45,383 bases of DNA from Pyronema omphalodes (taxonomy: Eukaryota; Ascomycota; Pezizomycetes; Pezizales; Pyronemataceae): NCBI GenBank assembly GCA_024516155.1, contig JAJJXM010000134.1, forward strand, positions 1 to 45,383, given 5' to 3'. Below the pieces are notes generated by a model that was not told where the DNA came from, ran no database searches, and saw only the letters and a program-made list of their open reading frames with translations. The stretch's first letter is position 1; every line of letters starts with the position of its first letter. Made by a program: the position numbers and the translations under genes. Shown here piece by piece: positions 1 to 9,316 of this stretch.

Positions 1-1392
1 ATCCGACTCTGACCTGAACCTCAACGACAGCCAGCACGCAATAACTGCTTCCGACGTCAACCCCAACCCCCAGCCTCAGCCCGACAACGACCTCCTCTCA
101 GCCATCGCCACCCATGATTTCAAAAAACACCAACGACGCGCTCCGACCTATTGTCCATTCCATCGCCACCATCAACAAAAGACTCGACAAAATCACAAAA
201 CCCAGCCCGCCCCCTCCGACACAGCCCCAACGTCAACCCCACCCCGAACAATCGACCACCGCCAACTCACCCCCCGACGACCTCCAATACTGGAAAGAAC
301 GATGCCGACTCCTGGAAAACGCCCTTCGCCACCACAACATCGCCATACCGACCTCCACCACTACTCGCCGCCACAACCCCCCCACGACCACTCACCAGCC
401 GTGGACCTCCGGCACAACCGTCGCTGACCTCTCCTTCCCCGCCCACGCCCCCAAAAGCAACCCCCCCGCAAAACCGCACCCCCGACGCCAACGCACCCGC
501 CCCCAGGAAATCAACCTGCCCTGCCCCAACCCTGCGGAAATCGACGTCAATACCAAAGCCCAACTGGGAAGGGCGATCAACGCTGCACTCACCCAGGCAC
601 AGGCGCCGCCCCACATGGCTGTCGCCACAATCAGACAAGCCTCATCAGGAAACCTCATCGTGACCATGACAGACGGCACCACTGAATCCGAGCTGACCAA
701 GAACCTAGGGACCATTCACACAGCGACGCAACAAGTCAACACCTCCATCGCCGCACCCCGCCTGAACGAGCGGTGGTATAAGCTCGCAGTTCACGGAATC
801 CCCACGAGCCAATGCCCCGACTCCCCCGACGGAATGCGCCTCCTCCAAGAGGAGATCGAACGCAGCAACGGACATGTCACCCTGGCGCAACCCCCCCCGA
901 TATATGACGACCGCGGAGAAACGTGTAGGCAAGGAAGCATCCAGTGTGGTTATTGCGGTACGTACCGCCGAAGAGCTCGCACTCCTGAAGCGCAAGCGAG
1001 TCATGGTACTCTTCGAGCCCCGAAGAGTCACCGAGTACCACTCTGCCCGACGGACCGACCAGTGTCGGCGCTGCTTGCTCTTTGGCCACCACCACACCAA
1101 CTGCACTGGACCGCAAGGCCCCACCTGCGGAATCTGCGGCCAGAACCACCCCACAGACGACCACGCCTGCAACGACTGCCCCCAAAGCAAAGGTAAGAGC
1201 TGTGAACACACTAGATACCATTGCAAAAACTGCGCGGACGCCAACCTCCCCGACCTCGACCACCCAGGCTTCAGCAAGCAATGCCCCGTACGCATCCGCA
1301 TATTCAAAGAAGCCTGGACAGCGTCACAAAACCCCGCCGCCGCCCCACCCAACCCCGCCGACAGAGACACTGAGATGAACGCCCATGTCTAG
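1..1392 (+). pseudogene. LINE-A ORF1 (gag-like nucleic-acid-binding protein), copy A1, frame-broken
   Basis: ORF1 of LINEs of this kind binds element RNA to form the transposition particle. The C-terminal third (874-1392) shows a first knuckle of the form CX2CX4HX4C (CRRC..FGHHH..C) followed by two more Cys/His clusters (CGIC..., CKNC...), as in jockey/I/Tad gag proteins. The N-terminal part is Pro/Thr/Ser-rich with a short heptad-like stretch near 290-330. Compared with A2, this copy has an extra base near 108-113 and another at 45322-45327. Both A copies also need a +1 shift at a C-run (891-898) to join the N-terminal part to the zinc-knuckle part. Its TAG stop overlaps the ORF2 ATG. Confidence 0.8.
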
Positions 1393-4300
1393 CTACAACA
1401 GACTGGCAGCAACCATACGGATCGTCTCCCACAACGTGAACCGACAACGAACAGCACTCGATGCGCTGCTGAATAGCGCACACAACACAGCCGACATAAT
1501 CCTAATACAAGAAATCCACATAACCGACATAACATACGCCACCACACACCCATCTTTCACACTGGTCTTGCCACCCCGTGGAAATAGAACCACCAACAGA
1601 ACAGCCGCCTACGTGACCAGGACAAACCCATACCTCAGGGTTTCTCAGCGCACCGATATATGCGCGGATCCTGACCTCCAGGTCCTTGAGGTAGGCACCG
1701 ACTTAATTCCTTCTTTCTTTCTTTTTAATATATACAACGAAAAACACCCCGAAAGCAATATTTATACCATCCCGAGAGCCCTCACCCCCCTCCCCCTCCC
1801 CCGCAGGTGCATCATCACAGGTGACCTCAACGCTCACCATGCCCTGTGGAACTCCTCCACACGTTCCCCCACCCGCGCCACCGAAATAGTTGACCTCATC
1901 GAACAACGAGACTGGACCCTCGTGTCCGTCCCTGACATTCCCACCCACTACTACAACCAAGGCCGCAGTTCTTCCGTCCTCGACCTGACCCTAGCATCGC
2001 CCCACATGGCAGAGGAAACAATCAACTGGGCAATTGACGACGACAACGCTACGGGATCTGACCATGAAGTCATACGTTTCGAAGTGCACACAACCCACCC
2101 AGACGCTGAAACAACCCCCCCAACAAACCGACTGAACTGGAAAAAGACGGATTGGGAGCTCTTCGCCGAAACCCTCCGTGCCTCGTGCTTCGCCCTCACA
2201 CCATCATGGACACAATACCGCAACCACCCTACCACAGACAACCTCGATGCGTGGGCGGAGTCAATACGTGATGCCATCCTTAATGCCGCGACTACATCCA
2301 CCCCCGTACTACAAGTGACCCCACAATCGAAGAGATGGTGGACCACAGAAGTCACCGAGGCAAGGAAAAAGATGACCAAAGCAAGACGTAAGTGGAAACG
2401 CAAACGTGACGATAGATCCCACCTAAACTACAAACAACACCGAAACGAATACCACAGAACCATCCGAACGGCGAAAGATGCAAAGTGGAAGGAATACCTT
2501 TCCCAAGCCGAAGGACCCGATGTGTGGCAGGCGTTTAGGTACACCAACCCTCGGCGTGCTCAGCTAACACCAAACCTCCGCGCAATGATAAACGGCCAAG
2601 AAACAATCTGCAGCTCCTTCGACGCAAAGGTAGAGGCCTTCCAAAAGTTGTTTCCCCCGCCGCCGCTACCACCGCCTCCGTCCATCCTCCCCCCGCGCCG
2701 CGAGTTGCAGTGGACAACCTTTACACCGACAGAGGTAGAAACAGCGATATTCTCCTCCTCGCCGAAGAAGGCGCCCGGACCCGATGGGCTCACATTCGCC
2801 TGCCTACGCCAAGCATACCTCGCCATCCCCGAACACATGAACAACCTCTACGCCACATTAGGGACGGTAGGCTACCATCCGCGATGCTGGCGCCAGGCCA
2901 CCACAGTCATTATCGCCAAACCCAACAAGCCGGATTACAGCAATCCAAAGGCATACCGTCCAATTGCGCTCCTAAACTGCCTTGGGAAGACCCTCGAAAA
3001 ACTAATGGCCACTCGCCTAGGCACGATGGCAGACTCTCACGACTTACTACATAGAGACCAAATAGGTGGACGCCCGCAGAGATCAGCAATTGACGCGGCG
3101 ATGGCGCTGGTGCACGACGTCGAGATTGGGAAATCTCACGGAATGCTAACCTCTGCCCTCTTCCTCGATGTTCGTGGAGCGTTTGACAACGTCTCTGCTG
3201 ACCGCCTCCAACAAACATTACGACAGCTTGGGTGCCCGCGACCAGTAGTATCGTGGTGCCAGTCTTTCCTCGCAGATCGCACGATCGCCCTAGCGTTCGA
3301 TGGGCGAACTGACACGCAACGCCCAGTGCAAACAGGCATCCCACAAGGTTCCCCTGCATCCCCCATACTTTTCTTATTATACCTCCGCCCATTATTCGAC
3401 GAACTAGCACAGGTACACCCGTACGCCTGGACACCTAGCTACATTGACGACGTAGCGATCGTCGTCCAGGGACGCACCAGAAAAGCGAACGCCCGCGCAC
3501 TTGAGAACATCACGACAACAGCCTTTCGGTGGGCCGACGCAAACGCCGTTGCATTTGACGATGCCAAGTCAGAGCTCCTGCATTTCCACTGGGCACGCAC
3601 CGATAGCATCACTGAGGAGGAAAAAGTTAAGTTACCAAACGGTACAGTTATCACACCGGGAACACAAGGAGGAGAGAAGGATGTTGTGAGGTGGATAGGC
3701 CTGTATTTAGATAGGAAACTTAACTTTAGAAAACATGTAGCTAGACGAGTAACCGCCGCGCAAAGAACTCTGAACGCACTGCGTAGGTTAGCACGGTACG
3801 AAACAGGTCTGTCCCCCGCTGCCACAAGACTAATCTACCAGGCGTGTGTCCAGTCGAGAGCAGACTACGGCGCAGAGATATGGTGGAACCAACAAAAAGA
3901 CCTTGCCCGCACCCTCCAGAATCAACAGAACACCGCCCTCCGCAGGATTCTCAACGCCTTCACCTCTACTCCGATCCTGGCCCTCCACAATGAATCCGCA
4001 CTCCCTCCCGTCACAATACGTCTTGACAACCGCCAGCGGAAATACGCCCTGCGCACCCTCACCTTACCCGCTTCGCACCCTATCATCACACGCTGCCCCG
4101 TCTCGTTTCCCGCCCCGAGTATCAATGATGCCTCCATCAACCCGGACACCGAGTACGACCACCCGTGGCACGTCCCAGGACAAGCCCCGTCCCGCCTCCT
4201 GCACGTCATCAGCACCCTCTCCCCGTGGGTCCAACCAAACGCCGAAATCGAGGACACCTCCCAAAACATCCCCGACGACGACCTCGCCCCTACATTAACG

Positions 4301-5305
4301 ATCGACATCTCCTCCTCCCCCAAGGCTGACGCTGCCGACGACCACCTCCTCCTCCTCCACGCCCTTCGCCAACGATCGGATACTATCCTACTGTACACGG
4401 ACGGCTCTCAACTTGACGGCATAACAGGCGCAGGATACACCATCCCACACGGGCTGCCACGATCTGTCGACTCCATAGTGCCCATGGGCGACAGAACAGA
4501 AGTCTTCGACGCGGAAGTTATGGCCATCCACGAAGGACTCCGGACATGCCTGACACACATTCGACGCAACGACCTATACGACAAACACATCCACGTTTTT
4601 ACCGACAACCAGGCCGCGATACATCGAGCCTCTCACCTCCGTCGAGGCCCCGGCCAGGAGCTCGCCTGGGCCATCCACAACACCGCTCACGACCTTCACA
4701 CTTACGGTACCTCAATTACCATCCACTGGGTCCCAGGTCACACCAGCGTCCCCGGAAACGAAGCCGCCGACGAACTGGCCAGACAGGCGACAACAGTACC
4801 GCCACGCCGACGAATACCGATATCCCTCACTTGGCTGCGCCGCCGCGCTCGAGAGAGGTACACCGAAGACTGGACTACCTGGTTCACCTCTTCCCCCCGA
4901 CCGCGCACGTACACCGCCACACACCGCCGCACAATGGACACTGCGTACACCGAAAACCCCCGCTGGATATCAACTGCAATCCTGGGTCTTCGCACCGGCC
5001 ACGGGTACTTCCTTAACTGCTTGGCCCACCCTCCATCCGACGCATACCCCTCCCGCAGCTGCAGCTGCCCAATCCACCCACCGCAGACGCCTCGACACCT
5101 CCTCCTGAGCTGCCCCGAATTCCAGGCCGCTCGCTCCACACTCAGGAAGGACCTCAAACTCAGACAACACTCCCGGATCAACCTAAACACCATTCTGGAC
5201 ACCCCCTCCGGCACCAAGGCTCTTTCCACCTTTATCTCTGCAACCAAGGTTGCTACCTCGACCTGGGCACACTCCCGGCTAGAGAAGCCTCGCAGAAGGG
5301 GATAG
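1385..5305 (+). CDS. LINE-A ORF2: endonuclease / reverse transcriptase / RNase H, intact (1306 aa)
   Basis: Polyprotein for target-primed reverse transcription. Domains in order: an AP-type endonuclease (about residues 1-230) with a QE motif near 40, GDLNAHH near 150 and SDHE near 220; a reverse transcriptase (about 460-760) with FLDVRGAFDN (motif A), GIPQGSPASP (motif B) and the catalytic YIDD near residue 686; an RNase H domain (about 1000-1135) with YTDGS, FDAE, TDNQAA and a late HWVPGHT..GNEAAD block; and a C-terminal CX1CX9HX4C knuckle near 1227. An RNase H plus this RT type fits the fungal Tad1 group. The ATG overlaps the ORF1 stop (ATGTCTAG), suggesting coupled re-initiation. All catalytic residues I can check are present, so the copy may be active. 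Confidence 0.95.
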   Translation: MSSYNRLAATIRIVSHNVNRQRTALDALLNSAHNTADIILIQEIHITDITYATTHPSFTLVLPPRGNRTTNRTAAYVTRTNPYLRVSQRTDICADPDLQVLEVGTDLIPSFFLFNIYNEKHPESNIYTIPRALTPLPLPRRCIITGDLNAHHALWNSSTRSPTRATEIVDLIEQRDWTLVSVPDIPTHYYNQGRSSSVLDLTLASPHMAEETINWAIDDDNATGSDHEVIRFEVHTTHPDAETTPPTNRLNWKKTDWELFAETLRASCFALTPSWTQYRNHPTTDNLDAWAESIRDAILNAATTSTPVLQVTPQSKRWWTTEVTEARKKMTKARRKWKRKRDDRSHLNYKQHRNEYHRTIRTAKDAKWKEYLSQAEGPDVWQAFRYTNPRRAQLTPNLRAMINGQETICSSFDAKVEAFQKLFPPPPLPPPPSILPPRRELQWTTFTPTEVETAIFSSSPKKAPGPDGLTFACLRQAYLAIPEHMNNLYATLGTVGYHPRCWRQATTVIIAKPNKPDYSNPKAYRPIALLNCLGKTLEKLMATRLGTMADSHDLLHRDQIGGRPQRSAIDAAMALVHDVEIGKSHGMLTSALFLDVRGAFDNVSADRLQQTLRQLGCPRPVVSWCQSFLADRTIALAFDGRTDTQRPVQTGIPQGSPASPILFLLYLRPLFDELAQVHPYAWTPSYIDDVAIVVQGRTRKANARALENITTTAFRWADANAVAFDDAKSELLHFHWARTDSITEEEKVKLPNGTVITPGTQGGEKDVVRWIGLYLDRKLNFRKHVARRVTAAQRTLNALRRLARYETGLSPAATRLIYQACVQSRADYGAEIWWNQQKDLARTLQNQQNTALRRILNAFTSTPILALHNESALPPVTIRLDNRQRKYALRTLTLPASHPIITRCPVSFPAPSINDASINPDTEYDHPWHVPGQAPSRLLHVISTLSPWVQPNAEIEDTSQNIPDDDLAPTLTIDISSSPKADAADDHLLLLHALRQRSDTILLYTDGSQLDGITGAGYTIPHGLPRSVDSIVPMGDRTEVFDAEVMAIHEGLRTCLTHIRRNDLYDKHIHVFTDNQAAIHRASHLRRGPGQELAWAIHNTAHDLHTYGTSITIHWVPGHTSVPGNEAADELARQATTVPPRRRIPISLTWLRRRARERYTEDWTTWFTSSPRPRTYTATHRRTMDTAYTENPRWISTAILGLRTGHGYFLNCLAHPPSDAYPSRSCSCPIHPPQTPRHLLLSCPEFQAARSTLRKDLKLRQHSRINLNTILDTPSGTKALSTFISATKVATSTWAHSRLEKPRRRG

Positions 5306-6036
5306 ACCCCTACCGCTGACTACACTGACCGCAGTACCTTAGGAACTTTCGCGCGCGCTGATTTTGCAGTGCTTTCTTACTTAGGATTGTGTTTTGTAAA
5401 AAAAAAAAAAAAAAAAAAAGGGGACAAGCAGAAGGGGAAGGTAGAGAAGGGATAGGCGGAGAGAAAGGGAACGGGCACGCGGTGACGGGATCGGGCTGGG
5501 GTCGTTGCTTGGGTCTGCTTGGGGTTCGGGTGTTTTGAGTCTTGTTTTCCTTTTGTTTTCTTTTGTTTTCTTTTCTTTGTCTTTCAATTGTTTGTCTTAC
5601 GGGTTGGAGTTGTTTTATGGTGCGACGGGTGAGAAGGGAACGGAGAGTGGAATGGTGCGAAAGGAGAGAGAGGGGCACGGGGAAGGAACAGAGGAGGGCG
5701 GCGGGAGTTATCTTTTTCTTTTGTACGCGGAGGAAACAAAGGCGGTAAAATGGCTAAACATGGGAAGGGGAAGGGAGGAGGAAAGGGAGGAGCCCGGCGA
5801 GGCGACCTCTGTGCAAGCAGGGCACTTGGAACATCAGACGCGCTTGGACAAGAAACCCCCGAAGTATACAGTGGGGACAGACCCCACAACCACAACGATC
5901 GAGAGGAGGAGACTGGTAGAGGTGGAGACTGGGTTTTTGCTTTTACATTTCTTTCTTCTTCGCTTTTGTATTTATCTGTCCCTTGTCATAACCTTCGGGT
6001 TGCAAACAAGTAATGAGAGAACAAACAAACAAACAA
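5306..6036 (+). other. LINE-A 3' UTR of A1: internal A-tract, purine-rich spacer, tail module
   Basis: About 95 bases after the ORF2 stop comes an uninterrupted run of about 21 A (5399-5419). It looks like a fossil poly(A) end, yet the element continues. A purine-rich spacer follows. From about 5720 comes a tail module homologous to the 3' ends of families B and C (GAGGAAA, AAAGG, TAAA, a GGGA-rich run, CCCGGCGAGG). The module ends in a hairpin (5982-6010) and CAAA repeats (about 6018-6036). Confidence 0.8.
5982..6036 (+). promoter_or_regulatory. A-type 3' terminal hairpin and CAAA tail (putative RT recognition end)
   Basis: Lower stem CTTGT (5982-5986) pairs with ACAAG (6006-6010). A CAT / GCAA internal loop follows, then upper stem AACC (5990-5993) with GGTT (5998-6001) closed by TTCG. 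The CAAA repeat then runs to the target-site duplication. In stringent-type LINEs the RT recognises such a 3' hairpin; here that role is inferred. The same element is at 42043-42103, and on the minus strand at 33595-33650 and 42273-42330. Confidence 0.6.
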
Positions 6037-6050
6037 ACACCTATGCCACC
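6037..6050. repeat. Target-site duplication of A1 (right copy)
   Basis: ACACCTATGCCACC, identical to 44595-44608. The first few bases could also belong to the CAAA tail, so the true length is 12-14 bp. It lies in the coding region of C6. Confidence 0.9.
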
Positions 6051-7193
6051 CTGGATCAGCTGTTCCATGACAACTACGCCGAACTCAATGGAGCCAGCTT
6101 CCTGGGGATACAACAAATCCACCGGGACACACAGCGACGCTTCAATACACTCGAGGAATTCATGCGCAACAACAACGATGCGATACACGGCAGATTCGAC
6201 GTCATGATGACGAAATTCAACGATCTGCTCTTCGAAAACGCGACGCTGCGCACAGCATACGACTCTACACAGGCAGAAACAGCAGCTCTCAAGGCTGCTG
6301 TGGACGCCCTGACGAAGAAAATCGACGAACAGCAACAAGTCATTTCGGCGCCCCCCTCACCGAACCTCACGGCCTCTTCCTCAGCGATGGAAGAGATGAC
6401 TATGCAACTGTCCGTCGTCCAGCATGACATTCAGGATGTCCTGAACGCTGTCCGCAACCCTCCTGGCAAGAGAAAGCGAAGGGGAAGCGACCAGAACACC
6501 GAACCCACCTCACCAACGACCAGAGCACCGGTCAACCATAAACCGAGAGCTGCATCACCGGTGCGAAGCCTGATGCACTCGAAACATGCGACTACCGCCG
6601 CCCAGGACAAGCTTGATGCCCTCAAGCCTATGTCCCCCCTACCTCTCCTCGCGATCACGTCAACCGATGCGACACCGGAACCTCACCCTGACAGTTCAGC
6701 TGCTCAGGACACACCTCTACCCGACGCCCCAAGCACTGCCCCTGCTGAGACGAACGGATGGAAGACTGTGGAGGCGAAGGCTACGCAGAAGAAGAAGATG
6801 AAAGCGCAGGAGACGAGACCTACGGCAGCGACACCCAGCAAGACCCCTACAACGAAGACTGGTGGCAGGGGAAAGAATACCCACCAACCCCGACAGACAA
6901 CCCCCTCCGCAAAGAAGACTTGGGCAGAAGTCGTCAAGAGCGGAGGCATCAACGTCCAGATTGTGCTTGGGAATGGCAATCTTGGACTTACAACACCACC
7001 GACAAGAAGGGGAGAGAGGCGAGGCGGGGCAGCGAGAAGGCTGAGAAAGAAGGAGGGAGAAGGGGAGAGAGGGGAGGAGAAGAGGGGCAGGGCGGGCCCG
7101 GGTGTTTCAAAGGGCAAAGAGTCAGGAGACACCGGCGGAGGAGTTGAGAGAGGGGAGGAGAGTGGGGGCAGAGGTGGCCCGGCGGCTGTTTAA
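6051..7193 (+). CDS. Family C gag-like protein, C6, C-terminal part (split by A1)
   Basis: Counting the A1 target site once, 44111-44608 plus 6051-7193 gives 547 codons without a stop. Visible parts: a heptad-rich coiled coil (QIHRDTQRRFNTLEEF... through ALTKKIDEQQQ, about 6110-6340); a second helical stretch with a basic KRKRRG patch near 6470; a Pro/Thr/Ser-rich linker; a KTWAEVVKSGG motif near 6918; and an Arg/Gly/Glu-rich C-terminus. No zinc knuckle, endonuclease or polymerase motif is seen. It resembles an ORF1-type RNA-binding protein, but the function is not known. Upstream in-frame codons at 5505-6036 belong to A1's UTR and are not part of it. Confidence 0.75.
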   Translation: MDQLFHDNYAELNGASFLGIQQIHRDTQRRFNTLEEFMRNNNDAIHGRFDVMMTKFNDLLFENATLRTAYDSTQAETAALKAAVDALTKKIDEQQQVISAPPSPNLTASSSAMEEMTMQLSVVQHDIQDVLNAVRNPPGKRKRRGSDQNTEPTSPTTRAPVNHKPRAASPVRSLMHSKHATTAAQDKLDALKPMSPLPLLAITSTDATPEPHPDSSAAQDTPLPDAPSTAPAETNGWKTVEAKATQKKKMKAQETRPTAATPSKTPTTKTGGRGKNTHQPRQTTPSAKKTWAEVVKSGGINVQIVLGNGNLGLTTPPTRRGERRGGAARRLRKKEGEGERGEEKRGRAGPGVSKGKESGDTGGGVERGEESGGRGGPAAV

Positions 7194-7523
7194 CTTTGCT
7201 TTGGTTTTGTTTTTGCTTTGTGGGGGAAATAAAGGCGGAAAAATGGTTAAAAATGGGAGGGGAAGGGTGGAGGAAATGGGGGAACGACCCGGCGAGGTGG
7301 CCTCCGAGCGTACAGGGCTCCTGGAACAGACGACGCTTGACGAACAAAAGCACAACGAGACTTGGGGGTCTACAACCCCACACCCTAACGACAAGCTCTG
7401 GGGCATACCCAGTGAGAGCTCGGCCTAACACCCGGGTTTCTTAATTTTGTATTTACTGTAGATTCCGCCATAACCTTACGGTTGGATGCGTGTATGAGTT
7501 AATAAATAATAAATAAATAAATA
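7194..7523 (+). promoter_or_regulatory. B-type 3' tail module of C6
   Basis: Begins at the TAA stop. It contains the GGGGGAAATAAAGGCGG core, the CCCGGCGAGGTGG block, then GCCATAACC-TTAC-GGTTGGATGC (about 7467-7489) and TAAA repeats to 7523. Near-identical modules end B1 (10164-10490), B2 (29690-29994) and C1 (11258-11582). It is homologous to the A-type module in its first half but different in the terminal repeat unit. Confidence 0.75.
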
Positions 7524-7536
7524 AGTGTATCGTCAC
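7524..7536. repeat. Target-site duplication of C6 (right copy)
   Basis: AGTGTATCGTCAC, identical to 43906-43918 at the other end of C6. Both copies lie in the gypsy1 LTR. Confidence 0.88.
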
Positions 7537-8713
7537 GTAGAGGATCAATGGATGATGCTGGAGGAGACAGAGGGAAGACATAGGGTCTTTTATAGACTTT
7601 CGTCTACAAATTCGCCCAGCCTTCCTTGGGGAACCAACTGCCAAACTGAGCTTAGGAGCTAAGACATGGGTCAAAGCTGTGACGCATCTGCTGAGGCTTG
7701 CATGATGCTAAGCGCGCAATTAAATTAATTGCTCACTTGCCTAATGCTCGCCCTGGTCAGATTAATCCTTGAAATAGCTCACCGTACTACCACACCTTCC
7801 AATAAGGTGCTGGGGTTATGAGTCACACCGGAGCGCAACTCCGTCTGACTGCATCATGCATGAGCTCTTCTGATAATGACGCATGAGTCATTTATCGTAT
7901 GAGTCGCGCCATCATAGATCTCCCCAGAGAATCTCGATTACAAGTAGAGGTCACTGACATCATAAGGCATACCATGCCCTACCGGAGCGCACTGCCCCGT
8001 CACATCCCTGTGTGATGTCATATGTGCCCCACCTGCGCGCACTTGCGCGCAGCCACACCCTGGTGTGGATGCAAACGCCGTATTGTTTCCAAGTTGGCAG
8101 CTCTAGGCCCAAGGACGCGTCATATCAGTTTCAACAAACAGGTTTCCTGAGTGGGGTTCCCTGCTGGACGTCGTCTCATGCTGATGCACTGTTGACCCTT
8201 GTCCTGCAGTCCACTCCTGTTTGCTGACTAGACTCTGCCTTATCTCTCGCCCCACTGTTCACCCAACTAGTAACACCGGATGACACTCTTGCGCCGCATC
8301 TGCATCTTCCTGGAATCCTCCGTTCCTATGCAGCCGCTATCGTAGCTGTGTATTGCCGAACTGTCCTCAGGTATAAGTCGGTGACCTTTCGTCGTCTTCT
8401 TCTTTCTCCATCAGCGTCGTTAGTATTTGTCTCAAGGGTAAGTCGACACTCTTGAGGTAAGTGTTCCTTTCCCCTTCTCCGTCCTGAGTCCTCCCAAACT
8501 GACAGTGAATAATAGTTTCGATGCCTCGGGCTGGGATCCTCGTGAGGTCCTATCAGAAAGTCACGAATCACGTGACGTGGCTAGCCGGAGCACCTCTGGG
8601 GGTTCCGGCCCGGGATACTAACTTAATTATTCATTCTCCTGTCGAGTTTGCCATATTCTCCATAGCGTTATATATGATACCTATTCTATTCTCACACATT
8701 ATAGGGTGTGACA
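7537..8713 (-). repeat. gypsy1 3' LTR, main part
   Basis: On the minus strand the LTR opens with TGTCACACC at 8713, just after a purine-rich tract. It continues to 7537, is broken by C6, and ends at 43686 (43686-43918), about 1.4 kb in all. A TATAAAA box on the minus strand is at 7588-7594. U3 holds two adjacent perfect inverted repeats at 8033-8052 and 8053-8068. No credible gene lies in this stretch. Confidence 0.72.
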
Positions 8714-8885
8714 CCACCTCCCGCCTGTTCAAGCTTCGTCCCGGAGCTCATAGTTCATCATTCTGTGATCGCACCTCGCCGCAGCCAAGTGATTAAGTGA
8801 TCAGTTATAGATGTAGTCCTCCAACCCCTACATCCTACTACCAACTCAACTTAATGAAAACCGCGTGGGAAAAAAAACATTAAGC
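8713..8885 (-). other. gypsy1 3' untranslated region and polypurine tract
   Basis: Lies between the chromodomain stop and the LTR. A minus-strand GGCGGGAGGTGG run (plus 8714-8725) abuts the LTR start and fits a polypurine tract that primes plus-strand DNA synthesis. Nothing else is recognised here. Confidence 0.55.
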
Positions 8886-9103
8886 TTAGTCTTTGAGTCG
8901 GTAGTCCGTCGGAGAATCAGGGTGCTTGAGATGGAATTCTCTTAGCTTCTCCTGACCTCCTACTGAAAGGTTGTCGAAGGGTTCCGCCGTCCAATCTTTC
9001 TTGTTGGGCCACCCGAGCCATTTGACGAGGTAAAGTACTCTGTTTCCTGACTTATAACTGCTCATAATTTCGTCAATGTCGTACTCCTCGCTGCCCTCAA
9101 CGT
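8886..9103 (-). pseudogene. gypsy1 pol C-terminus: chromodomain
   Basis: Encodes EYDIDEIMSS, then YLVKWLGWP, WTAEPFDNL and a C-terminal helix ending DYRLKD before TAA. This is the aromatic-cage chromodomain found after integrase in Ty3/gypsy chromoviruses, where it guides insertion by binding methylated histone H3. The upstream integrase portion is at 21401 onward. The coding line is cut between DVE and GS by the C2-C3 insertion. Confidence 0.9.
9090..9103. repeat. Target-site duplication of the C2-C3 insertion (left copy)
   Basis: GCTGCCCTCAACGT, matching GCTTTCCTCAACGT at 21401-21414 with two mismatches. Together they restore the gypsy1 integrase-chromodomain reading frame. Confidence 0.75.
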
Positions 9104-9120
9104 AACGGAAGGCGATCCAG

Positions 9121-9150
9121 CACCACACGGCAACGGCGACCCCCCCCCTG
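9121..9150 (+). promoter_or_regulatory. Shared 5' cap with C-tract (C2)
   Basis: CACCACACGG, CAACGGCGA, then nine C and TGC. Similar caps start A2 (35207-35239) and B2 (23003-23033), although the ORFs of the families differ. Possible internal promoter, transcription start or RNA structure; the role is not known. Confidence 0.45.
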
Positions 9151-9316
9151 CATTCTCAACAACGAGCACCGAAACCCCCGGTTTTCTCATCGGATTTGGA
9201 TTCGCAGCACTCTGTTACGTCATTCTCTGAATTTTCAGGGAATTCTAGGTTGTTTTTGTTGACTTTTGTCGCAAAATCAGAGTTTTCACGAGTTTTGGCT
9301 TACCCCACCTCACGAA

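Larger units (their letters stand above)
1..6036 (+). mobile_element. LINE-A copy A1, 3' part (5' part is at 44609-45383)
   Basis: Tad1-like non-LTR retrotransposon. Base 1 continues exactly from base 45383, as shown by the uninterrupted copy A2 around 35951-35990, so A1 is one element of about 6.8 kb cut by the window ends. It holds the rest of ORF1, an intact ORF2, a 3' UTR with an internal A-tract, and a terminal tail of CAAA repeats. A 14-bp target-site duplication (ACACCTATGCCACC) lies at 44595-44608 and 6037-6050. It interrupts element C6. A1 and A2 are nearly identical, so the family moved recently. Confidence 0.93.
6037..7523 (+). mobile_element. Family C copy C6, 3' part with B-type tail
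   Basis: Continuation of C6, whose 5' part is 43919-44608; A1 sits between them. It carries the rest of the single ORF and a tail module ending in TAAA repeats. It is itself inserted in the gypsy1 LTR, with AGTGTATCGTCAC at 43906-43918 and 7524-7536. Both ends are found only if the window is read as a circle. Confidence 0.9.

Noticed and set aside
705..1370. Long antisense open frames opposite ORF1 and ORF2 in all A, B and C copies
   Set aside because: They mirror the strongly biased codons of the real ORFs, recur at the same places in every copy, and show no recognisable domains.
5505..6036. Open stretch upstream of C6 coding sequence that would give a 562-residue protein ending in the C protein
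   Set aside because: The first 177 codons are LINE-A 3' UTR, tail and target repeat; the real N-terminus of this C copy is at 44111-44608. A chance fusion created by the A1 insertion.
7490..7523. TAAA and CAAA repeat blocks as CRISPR-like or satellite repeats
   Set aside because: They are short, at element 3' ends, and next to target-site duplications; they are LINE tails.
8326..8571. 81-codon minus-strand frame in the gypsy1 LTR
   Set aside because: It lies in U3 with no similarity I recognise, and LTR sequence of this length is expected to hold such chance frames.
7537..9103. Repeat-induced point mutation (RIP) as the cause of gypsy decay
   Set aside because: The gypsy parts are more AT-rich than the LINEs and one target repeat shows GC to TT, but A, B and C copies show no C-to-T flood, and one nonsense codon plus frameshifts is not specific enough to claim it.
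9266..9316. Start at TTG giving MSQNQSFHEFW... for the C protein
   Set aside because: TTG is not a normal eukaryotic start. The conserved ATG 51 bases downstream (MSPKQ) is used for all copies, though the open upstream stretch is noted.
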